Below are positions 54,101 through 62,604 of a stretch of 64,000 bases of DNA, in pieces. The first letter of the stretch is position 1. Each line of letters starts with the position of its first letter. The DNA lies in contig CANXME010002310.1 in the NCBI GenBank assembly GCA_948144175.1, positions 62,001-126,000 on the forward strand, read 5' to 3'. Origin of the DNA: Closterium sp. NIES-65 (taxonomy: Eukaryota > Streptophyta > Zygnematophyceae > Desmidiales > Closteriaceae). Under the pieces are notes generated by a model. The model was not told where the DNA came from, ran no database searches, and saw nothing but the letters and a program-made list of their open reading frames with translations. The position numbers and the translations under genes are program-made.

Positions 54101-54288
54101 TTGAAGGCAGGTTGAGGCCGAGAGAGGAGGTGCTTAGAAAGGCTGGGTTGTCGATTGTCGAGTCGGCGGATGGTAAGGTCAACTGTGAGATGAAGGGTAA
54201 GGGGCTGGTGGCGCTGAATACTTTCTTTGGAATTGATTCGAACAGGTTTCGGACACTCCTTAGGAATTATGGTCTTCCAATGGATTGA
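51124..54288 (+). CDS. mTERF-domain protein with a long Lys/Glu/Ala-rich N-terminus
   Basis: Single open frame of about 1054 residues from ATG 51124 (MAGVTDADTMNQSRDAGEM). Residues 1 to about 670 are low complexity: runs of Lys/Glu (KKEKKEKKEKKEKK) and about a dozen loose repeats of SKRxK...EAAAG...AEAEQSR...KKKKKSK, then a poly-Ala/Val/Pro stretch. From about residue 680 (AIPADLRSLLESWGMDEQQM) the sequence has the repeated leucine/proline pattern of mTERF proteins, for example YGVETCDLAHATLIYPW, FLRDLGVTDGELLGKLLRRN, FDLLGVEPARKVVLKYPK and LDFLQKNLGLSAGAIG, ending GLPMD. mTERF proteins bind organellar DNA or RNA and act in transcription and RNA processing. The N-terminus does not look like a transit peptide; it looks nucleolar or nuclear. 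No intron is needed. Confidence 0.8.
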   Translation: MAGVTDADTMNQSRDAGEMESKREKGSKVKKKEKKEKKEKKEKKLKSGALNGGSDEAVESVAAAEAGRQSQPPEEKGNKGEMEEGIREKGDRKKGSKRVKGAKLEKESNRKGCAEAAAAEEQSKQKKVSKRERESNRGKESERKKALSSGGNADESATDGQDTAAGAKEAAAEAECRAEGSKRAKKGSKRKRSASGDVDASSGGDEAVAGMEAAAEVEQSIGKEKRKKAKREGAVRDGSANEAADGVTVAAEAEQSPEKKKKKKKQKLAVREGANEAANEAAAGDNTGTEAEESRVKRKKKKSKLKGAVDNGVVSEAVTGAGVSAEELQAHGTKEETKETKTKEKKKSKRKRTDEGVASEAAAGDDAAAEAEQSRVGKKKKKKKSKRERAARDGVKEEERGAEFAEELLQEHDASLPGGSEVAAAEEGSQVKGRKRESKQEKGSKREKAKQKRGDNGIEETSSIGNGAAATEGVGVAAAGEQPRASGSKREKKAKRKRALGSGSKENGSRTDGVAAVGVGVAVAEEEQPRVKGLKRRRVSVPSGEGEAARVESAAGAEAAAAAAAGAAVGAASTGAAALAAPAAAPAPATAAAAAAAAAVEAESEVLQMQVPEATPGQPAAVKVEEVDAAGAEGAAAQPVALGTEPTAAGVEVAGAEPAKKSQAPKSRPKKRSEKTSGVSAIPADLRSLLESWGMDEQQMFRVLVLRPGLAKVSVKERILPGSAVLRGYGVETCDLAHATLIYPWWLGALSAEGIEEVVQFLRDLGVTDGELLGKLLRRNPAMFATDSEKFQERKIGMLKELGITDFVRTMRRDSRVMTARPATLTGKADYLKELVGNHHAHNIVTRNTTLLAISKQELTSREGLFEELFGRELPRMVIAKLLRKVDNSSGETLRGKFKALFDLLGVEPARKVVLKYPKVLHASEESIRENFRRWGSFLAGEYDAADMVQRYPLLLCSNWESGIQPKLDFLQKNLGLSAGAIGSVPYLVTLSLEGRLRPREEVLRKAGLSIVESADGKVNCEMKGKGLVALNTFFGIDSNRFRTLLRNYGLPMD

Positions 54289-54811
54289 AGGTGGATCTAG
54301 GAGTATGTGGAGTCGGGTTAGATGTTCCTTGAATATCTCAATGTTTGTTGAGGTGGTATGTAGTGCCTGGGATGATATGTAATCGAAGCCCATAGCGTGT
54401 CTTCATTATGGAAATCTTGACAACGAGGACACGTGATGAGACAAATGAAGACTGGCCAGCCACGCGAACACAGGGTTTCGACCCAGCTGGCACGTAAACC
54501 AGCGTGGAAATTCGATTGTATGACTAGGCACAATGTGGCATCATCAGCACTCGGTGACATCGACGTAGGCCACGAGAGCCCCAAAACCATCACCATGTTA
54601 TCATTGGCTGATAAAGGTCCATGTCAGACAGCTTCGATCCACATCGATGTGGACTGAAGCAGGCCCATTGTCGAACCCAATGCTGACACTGCTCCATTCA
54701 ACGTCAGCTCGGAAGTATCAGCACCTTCCTCCATTCAGCAGACAACGCAACGCAACTATACGAATTTCTTGAGAATCCCGTTTCTTGATTATCCCAGCCT
54801 GCCGAGCCGAG

Positions 54812-54818
54812 TATAAAG
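54812..54818 (+). promoter_or_regulatory. TATA box of the zinc-finger protein gene
   Basis: TATAAAG lies 124 bp upstream of the ATG at 54936. Confidence 0.5.
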
Positions 54819-54935
54819 TAATCCCTGGTCCAGCTTCCTGATTATCGCATTTCTAGACATCCGCCGTCAGGTTCAGCCAAGCTTGCGTTGCTTTCTTCTT
54901 TGTGTCTTGATTCTTCGCTTGCTAATCCCTCAGCA

Positions 54936-55370
54936 ATGGCTGCCACCTGCATGGCTACCCTCGCCCATCCGTCAGCTTCCCTTGTGAGGTCTTCAGCAAA
55001 CGTTCAGGTGAGACCTCTTCCAGCATGTGCTGGACTAGGGCCTCTCCGGATAGTCTCCAAGAAGACTCGGATGGCGTCATTCGTGAAGGCAACTGAAGGC
55101 GCTCGGTCAAGGTCTCGCGTGGTGTGTGCCGTTGGTGACGTATCAGGAGACGCAACGACTTACCTGATTGCTGGAGCCGTGGCCATCACGCTTATCGGTA
55201 CCGCCTTCCCCATCCTGTTCTCGCGAAAGGATCTCTGTCCAGAATGCGATGGAGCTGGTTTCATTCGGAACTCACGTGTCCTGAATGCGAATGCTGCGCG
55301 GAAGGACGACAACCGGATTGTGTGCCCGCGCTGCAAGGGTTTGGGAAAGCTCAACCAAACGGACAAGTAG
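54936..55370 (+). CDS. small chloroplast membrane protein with DnaJ-type zinc finger
   Basis: 144 residues, single exon, start MAATCMATLAHPSASLVRSS, a typical Ser/Ala/Arg-rich plastid transit peptide. One membrane helix (TYLIAGAVAITLIGTAFPIL) is followed by two CxxCxGxG-type motifs, CPECDGAGFI and CPRCKGLGKL, separated by NANAARKDDN. This matches the small plant thylakoid DnaJ-like Cys-rich proteins (the LQY1-like group), some of which help in photosystem II assembly or repair through thiol chemistry. Only two of the four motifs of LQY1 are present, so I leave the gene unnamed. The downstream region to 55.6 kb looks like 3' UTR. Confidence 0.75.
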   Translation: MAATCMATLAHPSASLVRSSANVQVRPLPACAGLGPLRIVSKKTRMASFVKATEGARSRSRVVCAVGDVSGDATTYLIAGAVAITLIGTAFPILFSRKDLCPECDGAGFIRNSRVLNANAARKDDNRIVCPRCKGLGKLNQTDK

Positions 55371-57267
55371 AGTCTCTCTCGAAAGTTTCACAACTCTTTC
55401 CTGCCATGTCGTCAAACGCGCAAACATCAGACTGTCGACCATGTTCGATTCCCGCCCCGTGCTTTCTTCCCCAAGCTCTCGACGCAACTTCAGCTGACTT
55501 TGATGAGTTGATTTTGGACAAGATTGATGGCTCAATGATTACTTCTGAACATTTTGTACATGAATATTGGAAGGTTGTGATTTGCTATTTAAATTCGTAT
55601 ATTCCCCGTTCCATGAGTCTTACATCACTTCGCGTCCTGGTTTGAATGGTGCACTTTACCGTCCTATATCACGCTGATTTGCCAGTCTTACACAATCACT
55701 CATTACAGCAATCTAAAGAAATCGCAATCGATTGCCGGTTACGCATTGATGCAATCTAATGGAATCGTATTAGTGGGAAAAGGCAAAAACAGTTTTCGGC
55801 CACCAGAGTTCAGAAACTATTGCTCAGACGATCCTGACCTCAGATGTCTCTTTGGCCCCAACCAGGAAAGAATCTCTATGACGATTCTGCCCTCTCAGAA
55901 GCTCTTTGAAGTTAGTGACCCAGCCAGACAAGGACCTTATGGATTTGTGCGCCACAAAATACTGCACGGGACGCGATTGATTGACTGCAAGGCAACTTTA
56001 GGGAGTGCCTAGAGCAAGCCTGCTTCTTGTTTGAGAAACGGATGAGCTTGCATGAAATCACAACACACAGGGACGAGAGGCTCCTTTGTGCAATTTCGTA
56101 ATTCGCAAAAGCTCTACTTACTGTACTAGTAACACTAAACCCCCTCAATCTGTCTCGGCATAGGTGATTCGTAAATGAACAACTTCATCATCTGGCCCAA
56201 TTCGCCCCTGAAGCCCATGATGCTCGATCCAAGCTGGTCCAACTGATTGGGAAAGCAAGAGAACTGCACTGTAGGCTGCTTGTGCAAGCTGACGAGGGTC
56301 TCTTTCGAAGGTTCCCATTCATCCCCAGCAATTGGGATCACACCTGCGACTCCGCTTGGCAGTCCATCGCAGTTCCGAAACATCCGTCATTGCGTTGGTT
56401 GTGCTTGGAACCAACAGCGAAATCTGGGTTTTTTCGTGTGTGAGACGACATCTTTTTACAGGCTGCGAAACCTGAATATGCTTGACTGATGCTCTTCCCG
56501 TTACACAAATTCCGCTTGACCGACCTTCATTCTGTTACAGCACAAAGCCGGCAGTGGATTGGTTGGGGAGGGTGGCTCACAGAGGAACCTGATGGGATGG
56601 CCCCGCCCGAGACACATGCGGCTGTGCACAGACCAGAGCTGGTTCTTTTCCCAACAACCAGATTGTAACCATTCCTTCAAGTTCGCAATCACCTGATACA
56701 CTCGTCGTTCAACCTCCCCCGGGCAGTCACCTCCCATATTCCCCGAGTGCGACATCAAGGCATAAAATTGTAACAAATTGCTCGCATCACTGTTGGCGTC
56801 CAACTTCGGTTGACTACATCTGCTCCAGTGAGGGGGAAGTGCCAGCTTTGATTTGATGACTACTAGGTCAGTTGTGTTCGACAGGAAGTCTTTGCTTCAA
56901 GTTTGTACATGTGTGGATGGAGCTCCTCCTAAATCACCCAAACATTTCCTTCCACGCACGAGTCTCTGCCTAGGATTTAGGATCAGAAATGGTAGTTGTT
57001 GCTACAAAGTTTAGCTGTTTGTTGTGAGACGCACATACACTTCGTAGTTCTAATAGCTTCCTGCCTTGAAGGGATTTCTTGGTTCCTGACCCTAATGCGC
57101 TTTAGTCGCATCGCTGCCTGTCGTAGAGGGGATTCTTGATGCCTGGCACTAATGCGCGTTCTTGAAGTAGTCGCAACGAAGCTAGTTCTCTGTTGTTGTT
57201 TAGAGTCACTATACCTTTAGAAGGAGGCGGTTGCAGGAAGCCACAGACACAAGGTGTCTGAGATATT
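55371..57267. other. intergenic; weak minus-strand coding traces
   Basis: Two minus-strand frames, about 56803-56501 and 56383-56135, give plausible protein text (PGEVERRVYQVIANLKEWL; WSVHSRMCLGRGHPIRFLC; IAGDEWEPSKETLVSLHKQP; FPNQLDQLGSSIMGFRGELG). I cannot join them with a valid acceptor and do not know the family. They may be a decayed gene. Confidence 0.3.
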
Positions 57268-59018
57268 ATGGCTCCAGAAAGAAAAGGCTCTTTGAAGACA
57301 TCAAGTGACGCATTTCAAGGTGAATAATCGAGTTCTTGCAGCTAGAACAACTTTCTTGACGAAACGCGGGCTTAGAGAAGGAGAACTAATATCTCGGAAC
57401 CATTTCACCTGCAGGACTGTACAAAGGAGCTGATATTCTGTTGTTACGATATTTATTTCCAAAACCCGAAGACATTAGTTTGGAGGCTCTAATCCCGGTG
57501 AAAGAACGAGATTCTATACCTCGCCCGTCCTCGATAGCCGAGCTTGAATCATCAACAGATGCAAAAGCTTCGGCATCCAGGCGTACCCCCGTCCCTATGT
57601 TCAACTCCATATTCTCCGCTCTCCTTTATTGTTTCGTGGGACTCGCCATGGGTTTCATCAACAAGGTACGAGGCTTTCAGGCTCTTTACCAGTAGTAGGC
57701 GTCTGATCACAGTATCACGCTTCAGAAACAACCATCCATACCAGGATTCGAACTGAATGCGTTGATCGGTTGACATTGCAGGCTGTTTTGATGCAATGGC
57801 CGTATTCAAACTCTCTCCTCATGCTCCAAATGGCCGCATCTGTGCTGATCGTGTACTCCCTGGGCTGCGTTGGCCTGATTGAAGTCAAACCATTTGATTG
57901 GGGTTCGGCAAGATCGCTTTCCGGGGTCGTGTTCTTTTACAACGCGAACGTTGCCTTCGCATTGGCAGCTGTGGAAGCTCTGAGCATCCCTGTGTACCAC
58001 GTGCTGAAGCGACTGACCCCTGTCATGGTCCTCTGCGCGAAATACTTGATTGGAGATGGCTCCCCACCCCTGGAGGTCTGCATGTCAGTGCTCGCCGTTG
58101 TCTCAGGTACTTGTGTTTCTTGTTTGTAGTTCTGGGACTTACAGGGCTCATGATCACAGGGCGCATGATCTCATATTTCCACTCTCTTTTTTACTAACGT
58201 GACATTATCGTCTCGCCAGGTTGCTTCCTTGCTGGAGCGGGTGACCTAAGTTTTGATGCGCGAGGATACCTATGGGCCATTGTGAGCTGCATGCTTCAAA
58301 CAGCGTATTTAATCCTTGTTGAACGATCAGGCTCGCAAAAAGGTATGCATTGAGTGAGTCCTACATGTGAAGTTGACATGCCTTGAATCTGCCTTTCCAA
58401 GTCATTCCTAACTGAAGCACTTTATTTCAACGTTGGCTTTGCTTCCCCAGGTTTTACGACCAACGACCTGTTGGTTTACAATGGCGTCATGTCATTTCCT
58501 GTGCTCGCTGCCTTAACCCTAATTACAGGCGAAGCACAAAGATCCATCCCAAGACTGTTTGAGCTCTCGTATGGCTCAGATAGCCTAGGGTTTGCGATTC
58601 TTTTTGTGGTGTCTTTGGGGGTTGGGGTCCTGCTCAACTACTCTCTCTTCTTCTGTACAATTTCCAATTCCGCGCTCACCACCACAATCGTCGGAACTCT
58701 GCGAAGCGTCCTGGGCACGGTATGTACCCCTCATGATGAGCTGTGGAAGGAGACGCAAACGTGTGTGTTTATTCAGTGTCCTTCTCGGCACCGTTTTGTA
58801 TCTGACCTGGTGTTCTGTTTCTTTTGCAGACGATTGGATTCTTTGTGCTTGGGGGTGTAAAGGCCACTCCACTTATTGTAGCCGGTTCTTCAGTCAACAC
58901 AGTGGGTGGAGTGTGGTACACCTATGCCAAGTACAAGGCGAAGAATGCTCAACAAGCAGAAAGGGCTGAACAGGTGAAGGCCCACTCGAGCCCAAGAATG
59001 TCAGAAGACAAAGTATGA
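57268..59018 (+). CDS. SLC35D-type nucleotide-sugar transporter
   Basis: Six exons, 57268-57319, 57415-57665, 57782-58106, 58220-58342, 58451-58719, 58830-59018, sum to 1209 nt with consistent phases (402 residues). The N-terminal tail (MAPERKGSLKTSSDAFQG and a Ser-rich linker) is cytosolic. About ten membrane segments follow, with landmarks LLYCFVGLAMGFINKAVLMQ, FFYNANVAFALAAVEALSIP, VYHVLKRLTPVMVL, GAGDLSFDARGYLWAI and NSALTTTIVGTLRSVLGT. This order and the NSALTTT motif fit drug/metabolite-superfamily nucleotide-sugar transporters of the SLC35D/GONST group, which exchange nucleotide sugars for the nucleoside monophosphate across Golgi or ER membranes. Substrate cannot be told from sequence. 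The C-terminus is hydrophilic and lacks an obvious KKxx signal. Confidence 0.82.
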
Positions 59019-59415
59019 GCAGAGGACTATGTCAAGTGCTACGACAGCCACATGGACTCGTGAGAATAGCGGGATGGGATGCCAAACCATTTGTAACTAC
59101 TCTGGGACTGCTCGATGCAGCTCTGTGTATATTCTTGGCAAGCAGACGCAGTAGAGATATTGCAGATCACCTGTATTGGCCATAATGACACAAGTCAAGG
59201 CCTACGAGTGATGTTCGCTTCGAAATTTCTGATGTTAGTTGACATGCAGATATGGTACAGGAGTGGTATACAATTTGGCAGCGCCTAAAATTTTATAAAG
59301 ATTTCAGTACCGTCATTTCAACATAATGTGCCTTAGGATCGCAGCTTTGCCACAGGTGTGCATGAAACACACCAAGCTACCCAGCAAAAACTCCTCTTGC
59401 CCAATTCCCCTATGC

Positions 59416-61962
59416 TCATCTCTCCTCCTCCTTGGGTTGAGCCATTTCATACTTCAGAAGCAACTCATCAATCTCCTTTGCCCCAAACACACGGTACCTG
59501 CACACACTCACATTCAACTCAGACAAGGCACCGTCAGGACAATTACGAGAAGATAGAAAACCATACCCCCTCCCCCTCATGGTTCAGCCCTCCTCTCCAC
59601 ATCTAATAAACCTGTAGCCCCACTCATCCCCCCACACCTCAGGCAAACTCACCTGACTTGTCCATCCTCGAGGCACACTTCAGCCAGCTCAATCTTCTCC
59701 TGATGCCCCTCCCACCTGACCACCCTCAATTCCCCCTCATCCACATTCATCAGGCCATCTCACCTGACTTGGCCATCCTCGAGGCACACTTTAGCCAGTT
59801 CAATCTTCTCTGCACTCAGGCTCGTGCTGTCCATGGTCTTACTCAGCACCTTCAGCGCCAGCTGCACTGCTCCTTCCAGGTCCATCCCTGGAATCGCCTC
59901 CCCTCCCGGCCCCTTCTCCTCCTTGTACTCTTGCTTCAGCAGCGACTGTGCTGCACCGTGATTGGCTCCTATGGCACACGCCCGCCACCCGCCATAGTTC
60001 CCTGAGGGATCTGAGTGGTACAGCTGGAACTGATGATGCTTGTCCCACCCTGGAAGAAGGAAAGTTTTGAAAGGGAATATAACAAAGTCAGGGAGAATAA
60101 TTCTTACAGCAAAGATGCACGAGAAGGCCACCTTCCAGACAAAGATGCACTCGGACCTTATTATTAAGCAGTTGAGCTGCACCTCGACTTAACAACTGCA
60201 GTGCAACTTATAACGAACCAATCAAACCCCACCTCACAGAAAGAGACACCGAGGAGGAGGCGCACCTGCAAAGAGGAAGGAGACGCCAAACGGACGCAGA
60301 CCACCAAACTGCGTGTAGCCCTGCTTGGTGTCGCACAGGGACTGCACCAGCTGCTCCATGGGAATAGGCTCCTGCTCGCAGGAGGAGGAGGGGAGCCAAA
60401 GAGGAAGCAGAGGGGAATGGAACAAAAGAGAAACGTAGCCATGCTTGGTGTCGCAGAGAGACTGTACCAGCTGCTCCATGGGAATAGGCTCCTGCACGCG
60501 GGAGGAGGAGAGCCGAAAGGGGGCAGACGAGGAAGCAGAGGGAAGAACACAAGGGAATGAGAACTCAGAAGTAGCCCTGCTTGGTGTCGCACAGGGACTG
60601 CACCAGCTGCTCCATGGGAACAGGCTCCTGCATAAGCCAGGCGGAGGGCAGAAGGGTGGTGAAAGAGGATGGTTCAGATGTAGAAGTGCTGAATGTCGCA
60701 CAGGAGTTGCAACAGCCGCTTTACCTGAATGGGCTTCTGCAGGAACCGGGAAGGGCGAATAGTAGGGAAGCGGTGGAGAGAGAACGAAAGAAAATGAGAG
60801 CTCGGTTGTTTGTGGGCCTACATGGTAATCTCTCCACTCATACGCGCGACAAACGCACCTGATAGGCGTATGTGTAGCGCTGGGCGGCCAGCCGAGCGGA
60901 ATTGACGAGGATATTGGCGTCGGCGGTGATCCCAGCAACAGCAGCAGCGACGTGGTCATCAATTCGATACATCTTCTCGTTCGTCTTGCTGCTCTCCAGC
61001 AGCTTCGACGTGATGCGCTTCTCCGCTGCCAGCACCACGCCGTCCGTCGCCAGAATGCCTATGGCCGACCCCGCATGGCTGATGGCCTCCATTGCATACT
61101 CCACCTGGTGGGTGGGAAGCGGCGGGAAGGGGTGGGAAGGGGTGTGGAGCAGCTTCGACGTGATGCGCTTCTCCGCTGCCAGCACCACGCCGTCCGTCGC
61201 CAGAATGCCTATGGCGGACCCTGCGTGGCTGATGGCCTCCATCGCGTACTCCACCTGGTGGGAAGCGGTGGGAAGCGGTGGCAAGGGGTGGGAAGGGGTG
61301 GAAAGGGGTGGCAAGGGGTGGGAAGGGGTTGGGGGAGCGGGGGGGGGGGGGGGGGGGGGGGGGGGGGAAGAACCATGAGAATGCGTGAGAGAAGCGGAGT
61401 GAGGAAGAGAAGGTGGATAGAGGCGGGGAGGTACGGAGTGGGAAAGGAAAAGAGGGAGAGGAAACGCGAGAAGGAGGAGGGGGATCAGTGTTGCTGCCCT
61501 TGAGCAGCTTCGGCGTGATGCGCTTCTCCGCCGCCAGCACTACTCCGTCTGTTGCGGAAGAAATTCGACTCAAGTTGACTCAACCGCCGACTGAAACTAG
61601 TCTAAAAAGAACCACTTAGACTCACGGACATCGCACCAGGAACAATCTATGAGTTGGCTTAGGTAACTGAACCTGCTTTTTGAGAATTCTAAAAAAACAG
61701 AGTCGCACCAAGAACAACCTCTGGGTCGGCCCAGCAATCGCACACCCTGATCGCACTCAAACTCAAACTCGACTGACGGAGACCAATTACTAGGTGACTT
61801 TTGAGTCGACTCAAAAGTCACCTCGGAGACCACTTACTCTCACTATCATCGCACCAGGAACAACCTCTGGGTCGGCCTAGCAATCGCACACCCTGATCGC
61901 ACCTGGAACAGCCGGCCTTCCGGCGAAAACGTCGTCGTGCGACTGTCATAGCGTCTCGACAT
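59416..61962 (-). CDS. PAC1: 20S proteasome subunit alpha type-4
   Basis: Five exons on the minus strand: 61962-61903, 61104-60859, 60371-60266, 60049-59764, 59497-59416. They sum to 780 nt, 259 residues, as expected for this subunit. Exon 1 encodes [20 protein letters not shown]. Exon 2 continues [39 protein letters not shown]. Exon 3 gives [36 protein letters not shown]. Exon 4 gives [20 protein letters not shown] and [15 protein letters not shown]. The last exon ends [19 protein letters not shown]. This is the conserved alpha-4 (PSMA4) pattern, a non-catalytic ring subunit that gates the 20S core. Introns contain extra truncated copies of exons 2, 3 and 4. A 29-base G run lies in intron 1. 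Confidence 0.93.
59653..59701 (-). repeat. downstream partial copy of proteasome exon 4
   Basis: Repeats the end of exon 4 ([14 protein letters not shown]) and a GTGAGT donor on the minus strand, 60 bp after the intact exon end. Confidence 0.8.
60436..60745 (-). repeat. three upstream partial copies of proteasome exon 3
   Basis: At about 60436-60497, 60570-60635 and 60683-60745. Each begins with an AG acceptor context and the start of the exon ([16 protein letters not shown] or decayed versions) and breaks off before QFGGLRPFG. Confidence 0.8.
61148..61556 (-). repeat. two upstream partial copies of proteasome exon 2
   Basis: 61254-61148 copies the acceptor and first ~107 nt of exon 2 almost exactly ([19 protein letters not shown] to ITSKLL). 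About 61556-61500 is a shorter, more diverged copy ([18 protein letters not shown]). Confidence 0.85.
61339..61367. repeat. 29-base G homopolymer
   Basis: Continuous G run in proteasome intron 1. True length is uncertain because sequencing often misreads such runs. Confidence 0.7.
61690..61903. repeat. duplicated segments flanking a 32-bp perfect palindrome
   Basis: The sequence around CCTCTGGGTCGGCC, GCAATCGCACACCCTGATC occurs at 61715-61760 and again at 61863-61900, the second copy running into the donor of exon 1. Between them, 61792-61823 is a perfect palindrome centred on GTCGAC. GGAGACCA-TTACT lies on both sides of it as a direct repeat. Confidence 0.8.
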
Positions 61963-62604
61963 GGCGACAAAGCCACTGATGCGACGACGAAAAGAGAAAA
62001 ACAAAATCTACGACCCGGGCCTGGCAGAAGAGCTACGGTCGAAGCCTGATTTCCCTGGCTGGAATTTCGGCTCTGTTCCACCCGAGAATTACGACAGATG
62101 AACGAGCAAAGAGGCTACGGATAGATCTCCTATACAGGAGTAAGCGGATCCGTGGAAAAGCTACGGTTGAAAAATACCAATTTCTCAACGCGAGCCGAGG
62201 ACCTCCTTGGACTGCAGTACTCGCTGGAAGTACAGAAACCGGAAAGGGAAGATCCCAAAACAAGCTCCGCCGGAATTCATACGCTTTATTCGCAGAGTCG
62301 ACGCAACAACAGAGATCGAGAAGGAGCATCTATCCATAGAATGAGCGACATGAATATGTGCCATCAAGTTGGTTAATGTAATAAAGGCCCCTTTGAGACA
62401 AGAGCGGAATACCATTCTTTTAATCATATTGTTCTCCTGATGTCCTCTATGTTTTGAGACACCTGAATCATCAGTAAAGCCTTTAATAAATATACTAGTT
62501 CTAAAATAAATAAATGCAGACAATGCTAGTACCCTTCCAACCTCTTCTGAAGCACTCATCCATAAGTCCTAAGAGAATGTCTAAACTAGAAGTATTAGCC
62601 CTTT
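61963..62604. other. spacer between the proteasome and Gly-rich genes
   Basis: Holds the proteasome promoter on the minus strand and presumably the 3' end of the Gly-rich gene. No other gene is supported. Confidence 0.4.

Noticed and set aside
57735..57760. GGATTCGAACTG resembling a tRNA T-loop on the minus strand
   Set aside because: Flanking bases do not pair as a T-stem or acceptor stem; it lies in a transporter intron.
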